The translations under genes were made by a program, and so were the position numbers. This document shows positions 6,659-15,095 of a stretch of 28,511 bases of DNA, piece after piece. This stretch comes from JBBQHM01 sp038323965. GTDB taxonomy: Bacteria > Verrucomicrobiota > Verrucomicrobiia > Chthoniobacterales > UBA10450. Position 1 is the stretch's first letter, and each line of letters begins with the position of its first letter. Below the pieces are notes generated by a model. That model saw only the letters and a list, made by a program, of their open reading frames with translations, was not told where the DNA came from and made no database searches. The DNA is taken from positions 1 through 28,511 of the forward strand of contig JBBQHM010000019.1 in assembly GCA_038323965.1 (NCBI GenBank), written 5' to 3'.

Positions 6659-8269
6659 CTAAGGTTTGATGATCGGCGGGACAATGTCTTCAGTGTCGCC
6701 TTCGTCAATCCCGTGCTGCAAGCGGCTGTGATTCACGCCATAGAAGAAATAAATCAGGAGCCCGATCGCGAGCCAGATAAAGAATCGCGCCCACGTTTCA
6801 AGCGGCAGACTGATCATTAATGCGACGCAGAACAAAACGCCCAAAAGCGGAAACAGCGGCACCAGCGGGACGCGGAAAGGTCTTGGACGCGATGGATCCT
6901 TGCGCCGGAGGACGATGACGCCCAGGCAAACGAGCACGAACGCGAACAGCGTCCCGATATTCGTCAGATCAGCCAGCGAACCAATATCGGTTAACATCGC
7001 GACACCGCCGACGACCAGGCCGGTCCAAATGGTGGTGATGTGCGGGGTGCGAAAGCGAGGGTGAATGCGCGCGAAATATGCCGGTAGCAATCCGTCGCGC
7101 GCCATCGCCATGAAAATGCGCGGCTGTCCGAGCTGGAACACGAGCAACACGGAGGTAAGGCCAGCCAGTGCGCCGGCGCTGATCAGGGCCTGCGCCCAGG
7201 GTTTACCGGCGAACGCCGTAGCCACCGCGGAGGAATCACCAAGGTAAACGGTGTATTTTTTGACCCCGGTAAGCACTGCCGCCATCAAAACATAAAGCAG
7301 GGTGCAGATAATCAGACTCGCGATCATCCCGATCGGTAAATCGCGTTGCGGATTCCGTGTTTCCTCCGCCGTCGTGGAAACGGCGTCGAATCCAATGAAG
7401 GCGAAAAAGACGATGGCCGCGCCGCTCATGACGCCGCCGAATCCACTTGGCATGAAGGGATGCCAGTTCGTCGGGTGCACCATGAACGCGCCAAACGAGA
7501 TAAAAAAAACGACGACCGCGATTTTGACCACGACGATCATGGAGTTCGCTTTGGCGCTCTCGCGAATTCCGTAAATCAGGAGAATCGTGACCGCGGCGAC
7601 CACGAAAAACGCCGGCAGATTCAGCGCGATGGGGTGTCCGGCAATCGTCGGTAAGACGGTGGAGGAGTAATTTTGGAGCGCGTCACCGCCCTTCTCGATA
7701 ATCCCCCTGGCGGTGGTGTGATCGTTCACCAGCCAAAGCGGAAACTTTAGGTGAAACAAACTCCCGCAAAGCTGCACAAAATAGCCGGACCACCCGACCG
7801 CCACCGCCATGTTTCCGACTGCGTATTCCAGGATCAAGTCCCAGCCGATGATCCACGCGATGATCTCACCGAGGGTGGCGTAGGAGTAAGTGTAGGCCGA
7901 GCCGGAGACCGGAATCATCGCCGCGAGTTCCGCGTAGCAAAGGGCCGCGAAGCCGCACGCCACTGCGGCGACGATAAATGAAATCATCACCGCCGGTCCG
8001 GCACCGGGACGTCCCATCACCAAATCGGCGTGCGTGACATAAGCCTGGATGAAATTCGAGATCGGCGTCTTCCACATCGAAGCCGTCGCCTGCGCCTGTT
8101 CGCCGGCGGCCGCGGTTCCGGCGAGCGCGAAGATTCCCGCGCCGATGATGGCGCCGATGCCAAGGCAGGTGAGATCAAACGCCGTCAGCGACCGCTTCAT
8201 CAAGCGCTCCGGCGCTTCCGATTCGCGGATTAATAATTCCGGGCTCTTTTTTCGAAATAGCGAGGCCAT
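6659..8269 (-). CDS. APC-superfamily amino-acid permease (cationic amino-acid transporter type)
   Basis: This is an integral inner-membrane transporter of 536 residues with about 12-14 hydrophobic segments. The conserved first-helix motif GIGAIIGAGIFALAG, preceded by LTAFDLTCLG, is the APC fold's substrate-binding break. GFDAVSTTAEETRNPQRDLP in the loop after TM6 is typical of the CAT/YfnA-like subfamily, which imports basic or other amino acids with protons. The frame can be extended to a TTG at 8344, but the ATG at 8269 gives the usual cytoplasmic N-terminus (MASLFRKKSPELLIRE). It is the only complete transporter in the window and has no obvious partner genes; the next gene is divergent. 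Substrate is not determinable from sequence alone. Confidence 0.92.
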   Translation of the reverse strand: MASLFRKKSPELLIRESEAPERLMKRSLTAFDLTCLGIGAIIGAGIFALAGTAAAGEQAQATASMWKTPISNFIQAYVTHADLVMGRPGAGPAVMISFIVAAVACGFAALCYAELAAMIPVSGSAYTYSYATLGEIIAWIIGWDLILEYAVGNMAVAVGWSGYFVQLCGSLFHLKFPLWLVNDHTTARGIIEKGGDALQNYSSTVLPTIAGHPIALNLPAFFVVAAVTILLIYGIRESAKANSMIVVVKIAVVVFFISFGAFMVHPTNWHPFMPSGFGGVMSGAAIVFFAFIGFDAVSTTAEETRNPQRDLPIGMIASLIICTLLYVLMAAVLTGVKKYTVYLGDSSAVATAFAGKPWAQALISAGALAGLTSVLLVFQLGQPRIFMAMARDGLLPAYFARIHPRFRTPHITTIWTGLVVGGVAMLTDIGSLADLTNIGTLFAFVLVCLGVIVLRRKDPSRPRPFRVPLVPLFPLLGVLFCVALMISLPLETWARFFIWLAIGLLIYFFYGVNHSRLQHGIDEGDTEDIVPPIIKP

Positions 8270-8379
8270 GCGACAGAAGAGCAAATTCGCGGCGTGCGGA
8301 CGAGGAAATTTCGCGATCAGTTGAATAAGTCCTTTGCGTAACAAGCTTCGCTGGCGCGCGATTAGCTCTCCCCTACGGC

Positions 8380-8598
8380 ATGTCGCTATCCGACGTGAGT
8401 TTCACCAACCTGATCGGCGGTATGATTTTCGGCGCGATCGGATTCGTCGCCTTCTACCACGGCAAACGCATGCACCAATGGGGCTCAATGTTCTCTGGCA
8501 TCGCGCTTATGGCGTTCCCGTACTTCATCGGAGATACCATCGCACTCTATGCGTTTGGCGCGGCCGGGACAGCGGCGCTTTTCTTCTGGCGGGCGTAA
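8380..8598 (+). CDS. Small two-helix membrane protein, unknown function
   Basis: The 72-residue product starts MSLSDVSFTNLIGG and has two hydrophobic segments (about residues 11-27 and 38-66) separated by a basic turn (YHGKRMHQWG). The FSGIALMAFPYFIGDT stretch matches a type of small conserved bacterial membrane protein of unknown role, sometimes annotated loosely as amino-acid transport related. It has an ATG start and is divergent from the amino-acid permease, with the DUF3667 gene 47 nt downstream on the same strand. It is probably a real gene given the coherent membrane pattern, but no function can be claimed. Confidence 0.7.
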   Translation: MSLSDVSFTNLIGGMIFGAIGFVAFYHGKRMHQWGSMFSGIALMAFPYFIGDTIALYAFGAAGTAALFFWRA

Positions 8599-8645
8599 TC
8601 GCGAAGGCGATAGACGCGGCGGCACAGATTTTCTAAAGTGCGCCC

Positions 8646-9701
8646 GTGGATCACGAGGCGGAAAAATTAATTCTGGGCGACGCTATGGTCGCAGCCGCCT
8701 CGGCTCCCCGTGGCAAAGGATTCTTTTCGCGGAGACGAAAGGCTCAGCCTCCGCCGTTACCCTATTGTGAAAATTGCCACGCGCCGATGACGGGCGCGTA
8801 TTGCGCCCAATGCGGACAGCACGCCATTGATTACCGCCGTTCGTTCGGTCGCGTCGTCCTCGATATCCTCGATTCTTTTCTGAATTGGGACTCGCGCTTC
8901 TTTTTCACGCTGGGACTTCTGATGACGCGGCCCTGGCGCCTGACAACTGCATTTTTGCGAGGCCAACGCGTCCGTTATGTTCATCCGCTCCGCCTCTATT
9001 TGCTTATCAGCATTGCCTTCTTCTTCGGCGCGCAGCAGCTCGCGAAGCACGCGAATATCAACTCGCACGATGGCAACATTAACCTGGGGCCGCAGAAACA
9101 AAAAACACTGGAGGAAGATCTGGCAAAGCTTCCGCCGCAAGCCCAGGCGGAGATTCGCGATACTGTGGCCAAAGCGCCGAAAGACAAACCATTCGTGCTA
9201 ATAGGCGACAACAATGATCCGAAAACGCAGAATCCATTCGAGAAATGGTTATTCGCGCGGATTAAGGAAAAAATCGGTGAAAACGGAGTGAACGTGAAAG
9301 TCTTTGTTCTCACCGTCATCAGTAATCTGCCGGCGATGATGCTCTGCTGCATTCCACTTTTCGCGTTCGTGCTAAAGCTTCTCTATATCCGCAAAGGTGT
9401 TTTCTATATCGATCACCTCATCTACGCGCTCCACATCCATGCCTTCGCCTACCTGGCGATTCTCATGATCGGCTTCGGATCGGCGGGTGCTACTCGCTTG
9501 GTCCCGGGAGTCAGCGGTCTGATCACCGCCGCGCTCATCCTCGCCAGCGTAACTCTTCTGTTGTTCTCCGTCCGTCGCGTTTATCGGCAGAGCTGGTTCA
9601 TGAGCTTTTTCAAGTTTGCGCTCGGCGGCGTCATTTATCTCTTGGTGCTTTGCCTCGCGATTGGGGCAACGTTTTTCGTCACGCTGGCTCTACCCGATTA
9701 A
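8646..9701 (+). CDS. DUF3667 membrane protein with zinc-ribbon N-terminus
   Basis: This 351-residue protein has CxxC pairs C41/C44 (CENC) and C53/C56 (CAQCGQ) spaced as in the DUF3667 zinc ribbon, followed by an amphipathic segment (LDILDSFLNWDSRFFFTLG) and RPWRLTTAFLRGQRVRYVHPLRLYL, also typical of the family. One membrane helix follows (about residue 120). A charged, probably periplasmic or cytoplasmic loop of about 80 residues comes next, then four more helices in the C-terminal half. The listed start is a GTG; an ATG at 8685 would remove 13 residues without touching the domain. The role of DUF3667 is unknown. It ends 17 nt from the convergent alaS stop. Confidence 0.85.
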   Translation: MDHEAEKLILGDAMVAAASAPRGKGFFSRRRKAQPPPLPYCENCHAPMTGAYCAQCGQHAIDYRRSFGRVVLDILDSFLNWDSRFFFTLGLLMTRPWRLTTAFLRGQRVRYVHPLRLYLLISIAFFFGAQQLAKHANINSHDGNINLGPQKQKTLEEDLAKLPPQAQAEIRDTVAKAPKDKPFVLIGDNNDPKTQNPFEKWLFARIKEKIGENGVNVKVFVLTVISNLPAMMLCCIPLFAFVLKLLYIRKGVFYIDHLIYALHIHAFAYLAILMIGFGSAGATRLVPGVSGLITAALILASVTLLLFSVRRVYRQSWFMSFFKFALGGVIYLLVLCLAIGATFFVTLALPD

Positions 9702-9718
9702 AAGCGCGCCGATGCTCG

Positions 9719-12463
9719 CTAGAAGGCGGAGAATAGATCGCGCGCCTTCGCGAGCGCTTCCGGCAGCTTCGTCGCATCTCTACCGGAACCACGTGCGGCA
9801 TCCGGTCGGCCCCCACCCTTCCCGCCGACGATTGGCGCCAGCTGCTGCATGATCTCTTGGGCACTAATTTTCGAGGCATAATCCTTGCGAATCGAAACCA
9901 CCAGATCGACTCGCCCATCAGTTATTCCTGCCAGGACCGAACCGATCTCTAACTTGGATTTCAATAAGTCCGCAACTGCCTGCAACAAAGTTCCGTCCGC
10001 CTTCGCAATTTCAGTAACTACGAATTTCGTTTCCGTGATTTCACTCGCGATTTTCGCGGCACGGCTGCGCAGTTCGCCCTCCGTCGCCTTCGCGTTTTGC
10101 TTCTCCCACTCGTGCACTTCCGCTTCGAGCTGGTGCAGACGAGAAGCGCGCATCTCGATGGCATTGACTGCCGTCGCCGCGCTTGCCGTTTCGCCAAAAT
10201 CAGGAAGCGGAGCCAAGTCGGATTTCTTCCGCGCAAACGTCGCCCACTTCTCCTGCTGCCGCGCCGCTTCCTCCTTCGCCCACCGTAAAACTTCGTCGCC
10301 GGCAACTGCTTCGATGCGACGAACCCCGGCTGCGATCGCCGACTCGCTTATAATCTTGAACCATCCGATCTCGCTCGTCGCGCGAACATGGGTTCCGCCG
10401 CAAAGCTCCATCGCGTAACCGTCGCACGCGTTTGGTTCACCGCCGATCTGCACGACGCGGACGAGCTCACCGTATTTGTCGCCGAAAAATTGCTGGATAT
10501 CGGCACGCTTCTTCGCTTCCGCGTACGGAATTTCTGCCCACGAAACGTTTGCATTCTCCGCGATGCGATCGTTCACGAGCTTCTCGACATCGCGCACCTG
10601 CTGTTTCGTCAAGGCGGCACTCGAAAAATCGAACGTAAGTTTTTCGGGCCCGACGTAGCTTCCCTTTTGGGCCGCATCGCGAGCAACGATCTCGTGCAAC
10701 GCCCAGTGCAGCAGATGCGTTACCGTATGATGTCGCTCGATGGCGCGCCGCCGTCTCGCATCGTAACGGACATTGAAATGTTCGCCCACCGTCGGCAGAT
10801 CGCCTTCGTCGATAAAATGCAGCCACGTCTCGCCCGACTTCTGCGTGTTCGTGATGCTCCAGCTCTTCCGCTCTCCTATTAACTCGCCAGCATCACCGAC
10901 CTGACCGCCCATCTCAGCGTAACAAACCGTATTATTCAAAATGACGACGGAACCATTTTTCGAAGGCACAACTTCCTGCACATCAGCGCCAGTATGATCG
11001 TGATCATAACCAAGAAAATGAGTCGGCTCCTGCGCGCTGAGTTCCGCTACTTCGACGATGGTTTTCTTCTGCGATTTGCGAGCACGCGAACGTTGTTGCT
11101 CCATCAGCCGCTCGAATCCGTCGGTATCAACGGAGAGGCCACGCTCTCGCGCCATCAGCTGCGTCAGATCGAGAGGAAAACCCTGTTCGTCATATAAACG
11201 AAAGGCAAACTCGCCGGGTATGGATTTCGAATGACGAGCGAGTTCGCCTTCGAAAAGTGCGATTCCTTTATCCAGCGTCTTATTAAATGCTTCCTCCTCG
11301 CGGCGAATGGTGTCCCGAAGAAGCGCCCGCTTTTCTCTTAGCTCAGGAAAGACATCGCCCATCGTGGTCGCGAGGATATCCACCAATTTGTAGAAAAAGG
11401 GTTCGTGAAACCCGAGCGTGCGGCCATAGCGCACGGCGCGGCGCAGGATCCTTCGCAGCACGTAGCCGCGGCCTTCGTTGCTCGGCTGAATACCGTCGGC
11501 GATGGCGAAGCTTAAGGTGCGGATGTGATCGGCGATGACGCGAAAAGCGACGTCGATCTTCTCCTGCTCGTTGTCGCCCGTGCTGCCGCTTGGCGGGAGA
11601 GTCGAGCTGTAGGGTTTTCTGCTGAGCTTTTCGATTTCTTCGAAAATTGGCCGGAAAGTATCCGTCTCGTAATTCGAAATCGGCCTCGAGAAATCGGTAA
11701 GACTTTTTGTTCCCTGGATGATCGCGCTGACGCGCTCGAATCCCATCCCGGTATCGACGTGACGCTGCGGCAACGACGAGAAATTTCCGTCAGCGTTCGC
11801 GTTGAACTGAATGAAGACAAGGTTCCAAATCTCGATGCAGCGCGGATCGCCGGCATTGACGAGTGCGCCGCGCGTATCGCCTTTCGGCGTAAGGTCGACA
11901 TGCAGTTCCGAGCATGGCCCGCACGGGCCGGTATCGCCCATCATCCAGAAATTATCTTTCTTATTTCCGTTTACGATATGGACGGACGGGTCGAGGCCAG
12001 CATCGGTAAACAACCGCGCCCAATAATCATGAGCCTCCTGGTCGAACTGCGCAGGCTCTCCTTCTCCGGGTTTATAGACGGTCGCGTAGAGTCGTTCCGC
12101 CGGGAATTTCCACCGTCCGATCACAAGTTCCCACGCCCACTCGATCGCTTCGCGCTTGAAATAATCGCCGAAGCTCCAGTTCCCCAGCATCTCGAAAAAG
12201 GTGTGGTGATACGTGTCGAGCCCAACGTCATCGAGATCGTTATGCTTGCCGCCGGCGCGAATGCATTTCTGCGTGTCAGCGACGCGGGCGGGCGTCCAAG
12301 CCGACTTTTGCTGCCCGAGAAAAATCGGCACGAACTGATTCATGCCCGCATTCGTAAAAAGCAGGTTCGGCGCGTCCGGCAGCAGAGACGCCGATGGCAC
12401 AATGGTGTGATGTTTTTCTTGAAAAAAATCTAGAAAGCTTTGGCGAATTTCGGCGGAATTCAT
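9719..12463 (-). CDS. alaS: Alanine--tRNA ligase
   Basis: This cytoplasmic enzyme charges tRNA-Ala with alanine. The 914-residue length is normal. The N-terminal catalytic core opens with MNSAEIRQSFLDFFQEKHH and has the class II motifs (TNAGMNQFVPIFLG; TYHHTFFEMLGNWSFGDYFK). The central tRNA-recognition part is followed by an editing domain with the zinc ligands HHTVTH and CGGTHV, which hydrolyses mischarged Ser- and Gly-tRNA-Ala. The C-Ala domain ends in a Gly-rich VGGKGGGRPDAARGSG block. The start is an ATG at 12463. It is third in a minus-strand run recA, sulfotransferase, alaS, with a 96-nt gap upstream that could hold its own promoter. Several long frames on the opposite strand are shadows. 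Confidence 0.98.
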   Translation of the reverse strand: MNSAEIRQSFLDFFQEKHHTIVPSASLLPDAPNLLFTNAGMNQFVPIFLGQQKSAWTPARVADTQKCIRAGGKHNDLDDVGLDTYHHTFFEMLGNWSFGDYFKREAIEWAWELVIGRWKFPAERLYATVYKPGEGEPAQFDQEAHDYWARLFTDAGLDPSVHIVNGNKKDNFWMMGDTGPCGPCSELHVDLTPKGDTRGALVNAGDPRCIEIWNLVFIQFNANADGNFSSLPQRHVDTGMGFERVSAIIQGTKSLTDFSRPISNYETDTFRPIFEEIEKLSRKPYSSTLPPSGSTGDNEQEKIDVAFRVIADHIRTLSFAIADGIQPSNEGRGYVLRRILRRAVRYGRTLGFHEPFFYKLVDILATTMGDVFPELREKRALLRDTIRREEEAFNKTLDKGIALFEGELARHSKSIPGEFAFRLYDEQGFPLDLTQLMARERGLSVDTDGFERLMEQQRSRARKSQKKTIVEVAELSAQEPTHFLGYDHDHTGADVQEVVPSKNGSVVILNNTVCYAEMGGQVGDAGELIGERKSWSITNTQKSGETWLHFIDEGDLPTVGEHFNVRYDARRRRAIERHHTVTHLLHWALHEIVARDAAQKGSYVGPEKLTFDFSSAALTKQQVRDVEKLVNDRIAENANVSWAEIPYAEAKKRADIQQFFGDKYGELVRVVQIGGEPNACDGYAMELCGGTHVRATSEIGWFKIISESAIAAGVRRIEAVAGDEVLRWAKEEAARQQEKWATFARKKSDLAPLPDFGETASAATAVNAIEMRASRLHQLEAEVHEWEKQNAKATEGELRSRAAKIASEITETKFVVTEIAKADGTLLQAVADLLKSKLEIGSVLAGITDGRVDLVVSIRKDYASKISAQEIMQQLAPIVGGKGGGRPDAARGSGRDATKLPEALAKARDLFSAF

Positions 12464-12559
12464 CGGCGTGCGAAGATGTTAGCGCGTTCGCGGGAGTTTT
12501 CACGGCCAGCGTTTTCCAACCGCCAGCCAGGCGACGCCAGCGAGCCGATGGCGGAAGCG

Positions 12560-13498
12560 TCAGCCGACTTCGTAGTGAAGATCGCGCAACGTCGAGCCGG
12601 CGACTCGTTCAAAACGCTCGCGATCGGCTGCCGGCAGCTCCCGACGCCAGCGCCCGATCCGCTCGGTTTGCGGCGGCTTGACGGCCAGCGCATGGATGGC
12701 CTTACGGTCTTCGCCGCGCACGCCACCAGTGCCTCCGCGGTCGGTCAGATCGCGATAGATTTCGCTCAAACGCTTTTCCGCCGTTTGATGATAGGCAAGC
12801 ATGACCGGATCCCACTTTAAATCGATGAAACCACAGATTTTTCTTAACGTGGTCTCGGGATCGGAGACCAGGTCTTCGTAGCGAACCTCGATGTAATACG
12901 GCAGATGCGGCGCTTGTTTTCGCGCGTCGTCGATGATGGAGCGCCAATGCTCGGCCGCTTCTTCAATCGAGTTTGGCCCGAACCAAAGATCTTTTGCCGA
13001 TAGCGCCACATCCCGGCCGTCACGAATGAGGTGAATGAAGCGTGCTTCCGGCAGGACGCCGTGCACCAGTCTCATTCTCTGAATATAGGCGGGGGTTTTA
13101 TCGCCCCATTTTACCTTGCCGAAACGTTCAGCATACAGGGAGTAGAACGCGCGTAAGGCATCGCCCACATTGAAAGGCGAAATTGCCGCAACACGCTTGC
13201 TAAGTTCTCCGGGCTCAACCTGGAAATCGCCCCATCTCCGGTGCGTGACCAGCGTTTCGATAAACACTGCGCGAGGATCCGACTGGCCCTCGCACACTTT
13301 CACTACGCCGTGAATGAAGTGCGTTTCGGGCGGAATCGCCAGCTCCGGGTGCGCGTCTAACATCAACCGTAGCAGGGTGGTTCCGGAACGACCGGCGCCG
13401 ACAATAAATGGCGCGGGTGTTAAATGCCGGTCGCCCGCGCTTCGGCCCGGCGCCTGAATCCACGATTGGATTCGGCGCAGTAAGGAATTATGCGGCAC
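12560..13498 (-). CDS. PAPS-dependent sulfotransferase family protein
   Basis: This 312-residue protein has the two PAPS-binding signatures of sulfotransferases: GAGRSGTTLLRLML (residues 34-47, 5'-phosphosulfate loop) and RDGRDVALS (about residue 160, 3'-phosphate loop with the conserved Arg and Ser). A WGDKTPAYIQRM block lies between them. There is no signal peptide, so it should be cytoplasmic. The acceptor could be a sugar, lipid or protein. The start used is GTG (13498), giving MPHNSLLRRIQSW; no in-frame ATG lies near enough to suit better. It lies 28 nt after recA and 96 nt before alaS, so it is probably co-transcribed with recA. No sulfate-activation genes (cysD, cysN, cysC) are nearby, so it looks like an insertion between housekeeping genes. 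Confidence 0.88.
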   Translation of the reverse strand: MPHNSLLRRIQSWIQAPGRSAGDRHLTPAPFIVGAGRSGTTLLRLMLDAHPELAIPPETHFIHGVVKVCEGQSDPRAVFIETLVTHRRWGDFQVEPGELSKRVAAISPFNVGDALRAFYSLYAERFGKVKWGDKTPAYIQRMRLVHGVLPEARFIHLIRDGRDVALSAKDLWFGPNSIEEAAEHWRSIIDDARKQAPHLPYYIEVRYEDLVSDPETTLRKICGFIDLKWDPVMLAYHQTAEKRLSEIYRDLTDRGGTGGVRGEDRKAIHALAVKPPQTERIGRWRRELPAADRERFERVAGSTLRDLHYEVG

Positions 13499-13526
13499 AA
13501 CTGCCTGCTGCGGGGTTCGACGATTA

Positions 13527-14561
13527 TTACTTCTCTTCGTCGAGCTTGGCTAGAACCGCGGCCTCGATTTCCTCGTAAAGCTTGGGATCGTTCTTCAAGA
13601 CTTCCTTCGCGGCGTCGCGACCCTGCGCGAGCTGCGCCCCTTTGTAGCTCAACCAGGAACCGCGCTTTTCCACGATCTGCTTCTCGAGGGCGAGATCGAG
13701 CAACGCACCCGTCGACGAAATGCCTTCGTTGTACATGATGTCGAACTCCGCTTCTCGGAAGGGCGGCGCAACTTTGTTCTTCACCACTTTCACTCGCGTG
13801 CGGTTACCGGTGACCACGCCGTCGGTCTGCTTGATCGCTCCGATTCGGCGGATATCGACGCGAACGCTCGAGTAGAATTTTAGGGCTTTCCCACCGGGCG
13901 TCGTCTCCGGATTGCCGAACATCACCCCGATCTTCTCGCGGATTTGGTTCGTGAAAATGCAGCAGGTTCGCGCCTTTGAAATTAAAGACGTGAGTTTGCG
14001 AAGGGCGGCGCTCATCAATCGCGCCTGCGCACCGACCGTCGTGTCACCGATCTCGCCTTCCAGTTCCTGCTTCGTTACGAGAGCGGCCACGGAATCGAGT
14101 ACGATCACATCGAGCGCATTGGACCGGACGAGCGTCTCCACGATGCGAAGCGCCTCCTCGCCGGAGCTCGGCTGTGAGACGAGCAGGTCATCCAGGTTAA
14201 CGCCCAGGCGACGTGCGTACTGCGGATCCAGTGCATGTTCCACATCCACGAACGCTGCCAGACCGCCACGCTTCTGCGCCTGCGCGATAACGGTCAGCGT
14301 CAGGGTTGTTTTGCCCGAAGATTCCGGCCCGAAAATTTCCACGACACGGCCGCGCGGGAAACCACCAACTCCAAGAGCACGATCGATCAGGATATTCCCC
14401 GTGGGAATGACATCGATGTCGACAATTTTGTCATCGCCGAGTCGCATGATCGCACCGTCGCCATAATCCTTGGCGATCTGCTGCAGGGCGAGATCGAGGT
14501 TTTTGTTGCGCGCCGTGATCATCTTGTCTTCGGCGGGTTTTTCTTCTGTTTTCGTGGCCAT
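13527..14561 (-). CDS. recA: Recombinase A
   Basis: RecA is the ATP-dependent strand-exchange protein of homologous repair and the co-protease of the SOS response. This copy of 344 residues has the Walker A motif GPESSGKTT, the following VDVEHALDP and the Walker B region LDVIVLDSVAALV, with loop 2 sequence around MFGNPETTPGGKALKFYSS. The C-terminal tail is acidic (EEIEAAVLAKLDEEK), as usual. The frame opens upstream to 14630, but MATKTEEKPAEDK at 14561 is the normal N-terminus. A weak promoter-like pair lies upstream and the hsp20 terminator isolates it from the neighbour. I see no clear LexA box in the 50 nt before the start. Confidence 0.98.
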   Translation of the reverse strand: MATKTEEKPAEDKMITARNKNLDLALQQIAKDYGDGAIMRLGDDKIVDIDVIPTGNILIDRALGVGGFPRGRVVEIFGPESSGKTTLTLTVIAQAQKRGGLAAFVDVEHALDPQYARRLGVNLDDLLVSQPSSGEEALRIVETLVRSNALDVIVLDSVAALVTKQELEGEIGDTTVGAQARLMSAALRKLTSLISKARTCCIFTNQIREKIGVMFGNPETTPGGKALKFYSSVRVDIRRIGAIKQTDGVVTGNRTRVKVVKNKVAPPFREAEFDIMYNEGISSTGALLDLALEKQIVEKRGSWLSYKGAQLAQGRDAAKEVLKNDPKLYEEIEAAVLAKLDEEK

Positions 14562-14576
14562 AAAAAGTGAGTTCTC

Positions 14577-14605
14577 TAGGTACGACTGCACCTTACATTC
14601 GCCAA
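14577..14605 (-). promoter_or_regulatory. recA: Possible recA promoter
   Basis: On the minus strand TTGGCG (14600-14605), a 17-nt spacer and TACCTA (14577-14582) lie 15 nt before the recA ATG. The match to sigma-70 consensus is partial (4/6 and 4/6). The position fits, because the hsp20 terminator lies just upstream. Confidence 0.35.
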
Positions 14606-14610
14606 GCATA

Positions 14611-14646
14611 AAAACGAAAAGGCCGCGCACCTTTCGGCCGCGGCCT
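14611..14646 (-). terminator. Intrinsic terminator after hsp20
   Basis: On the minus strand AGGCCGCG (14646-14639) pairs with CGCGGCCT (14627-14620) around an 11-nt loop and is followed by TTTTCGTTTTT. It begins 22 nt after the hsp20 stop codon and lies upstream of recA. Confidence 0.88.
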
Positions 14647-14668
14647 CTAATTCTGCCAGATGGGTCGG

Positions 14669-14965
14669 TTAATCGACCGTGATTTTTCGCGGTTTCACTG
14701 CCTCTGCGGTAGGCAGCGTGAGAGCCACGATCCCATGCTCGATCTTCGCGCTGATTTTCCCGGTTTTGATCGACGGGTCGAGCTCGAAGCTTCGGCGAAA
14801 ATTCTGCCGGCGCGACTCCTGGTGGAGGAGATTCCCATCAATCACTGGCAACGAGCGACGACCAGTGATGGTCAGCTCGTTTCGCTCAACGGAAATTTCC
14901 AGCCCCACTTTGTTCACGCCCGGCATCTCCACGTGCAACGCATAACCGTCGCCCGTCTCTACCAC
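14669..14965 (-). CDS. Hsp20/alpha-crystallin small heat-shock protein, short N-terminus
   Basis: The 98-residue product is essentially only the alpha-crystallin domain: VETGDGYALHVEMPGV, then ISVERNELTITGRR, and an ISAKIEHGIVALTLP block close to the AxxxNGVLxLxxPK motif, with KPRKITVD at the end. Such chaperones bind unfolding proteins without ATP. Family members usually carry an N-terminal arm of 30-50 residues, and this one begins directly at the domain with a GTG (14965). The same frame is open for only eight more codons upstream (QASSAS) before a TGA, with no ATG. An ATG 28 nt upstream (14993) is out of frame by one base, so the arm may have been lost or a frameshift may be present. It is divergent from ribD and ends at its own terminator. 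Confidence 0.82.
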   Translation of the reverse strand: MVETGDGYALHVEMPGVNKVGLEISVERNELTITGRRSLPVIDGNLLHQESRRQNFRRSFELDPSIKTGKISAKIEHGIVALTLPTAEAVKPRKITVD

Positions 14966-15095
14966 GCTGGCGGAAGATGCCTGAGTGTATCATTATGGCA
15001 CAACTCATAGAAGCGACGAAGGACGAGAATTGCGCCGATTTGGCGCGAATTTGGCGACATTGCCTTTGAGCGCTTACACCGGTAGTTTGCGCTTT

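Noticed and set aside
11525..12433. Long plus-strand open frame of 302 codons opposite alaS
   Set aside because: It lies opposite the conserved alaS core, its composition mirrors the antisense of that gene, and it shows no domain.
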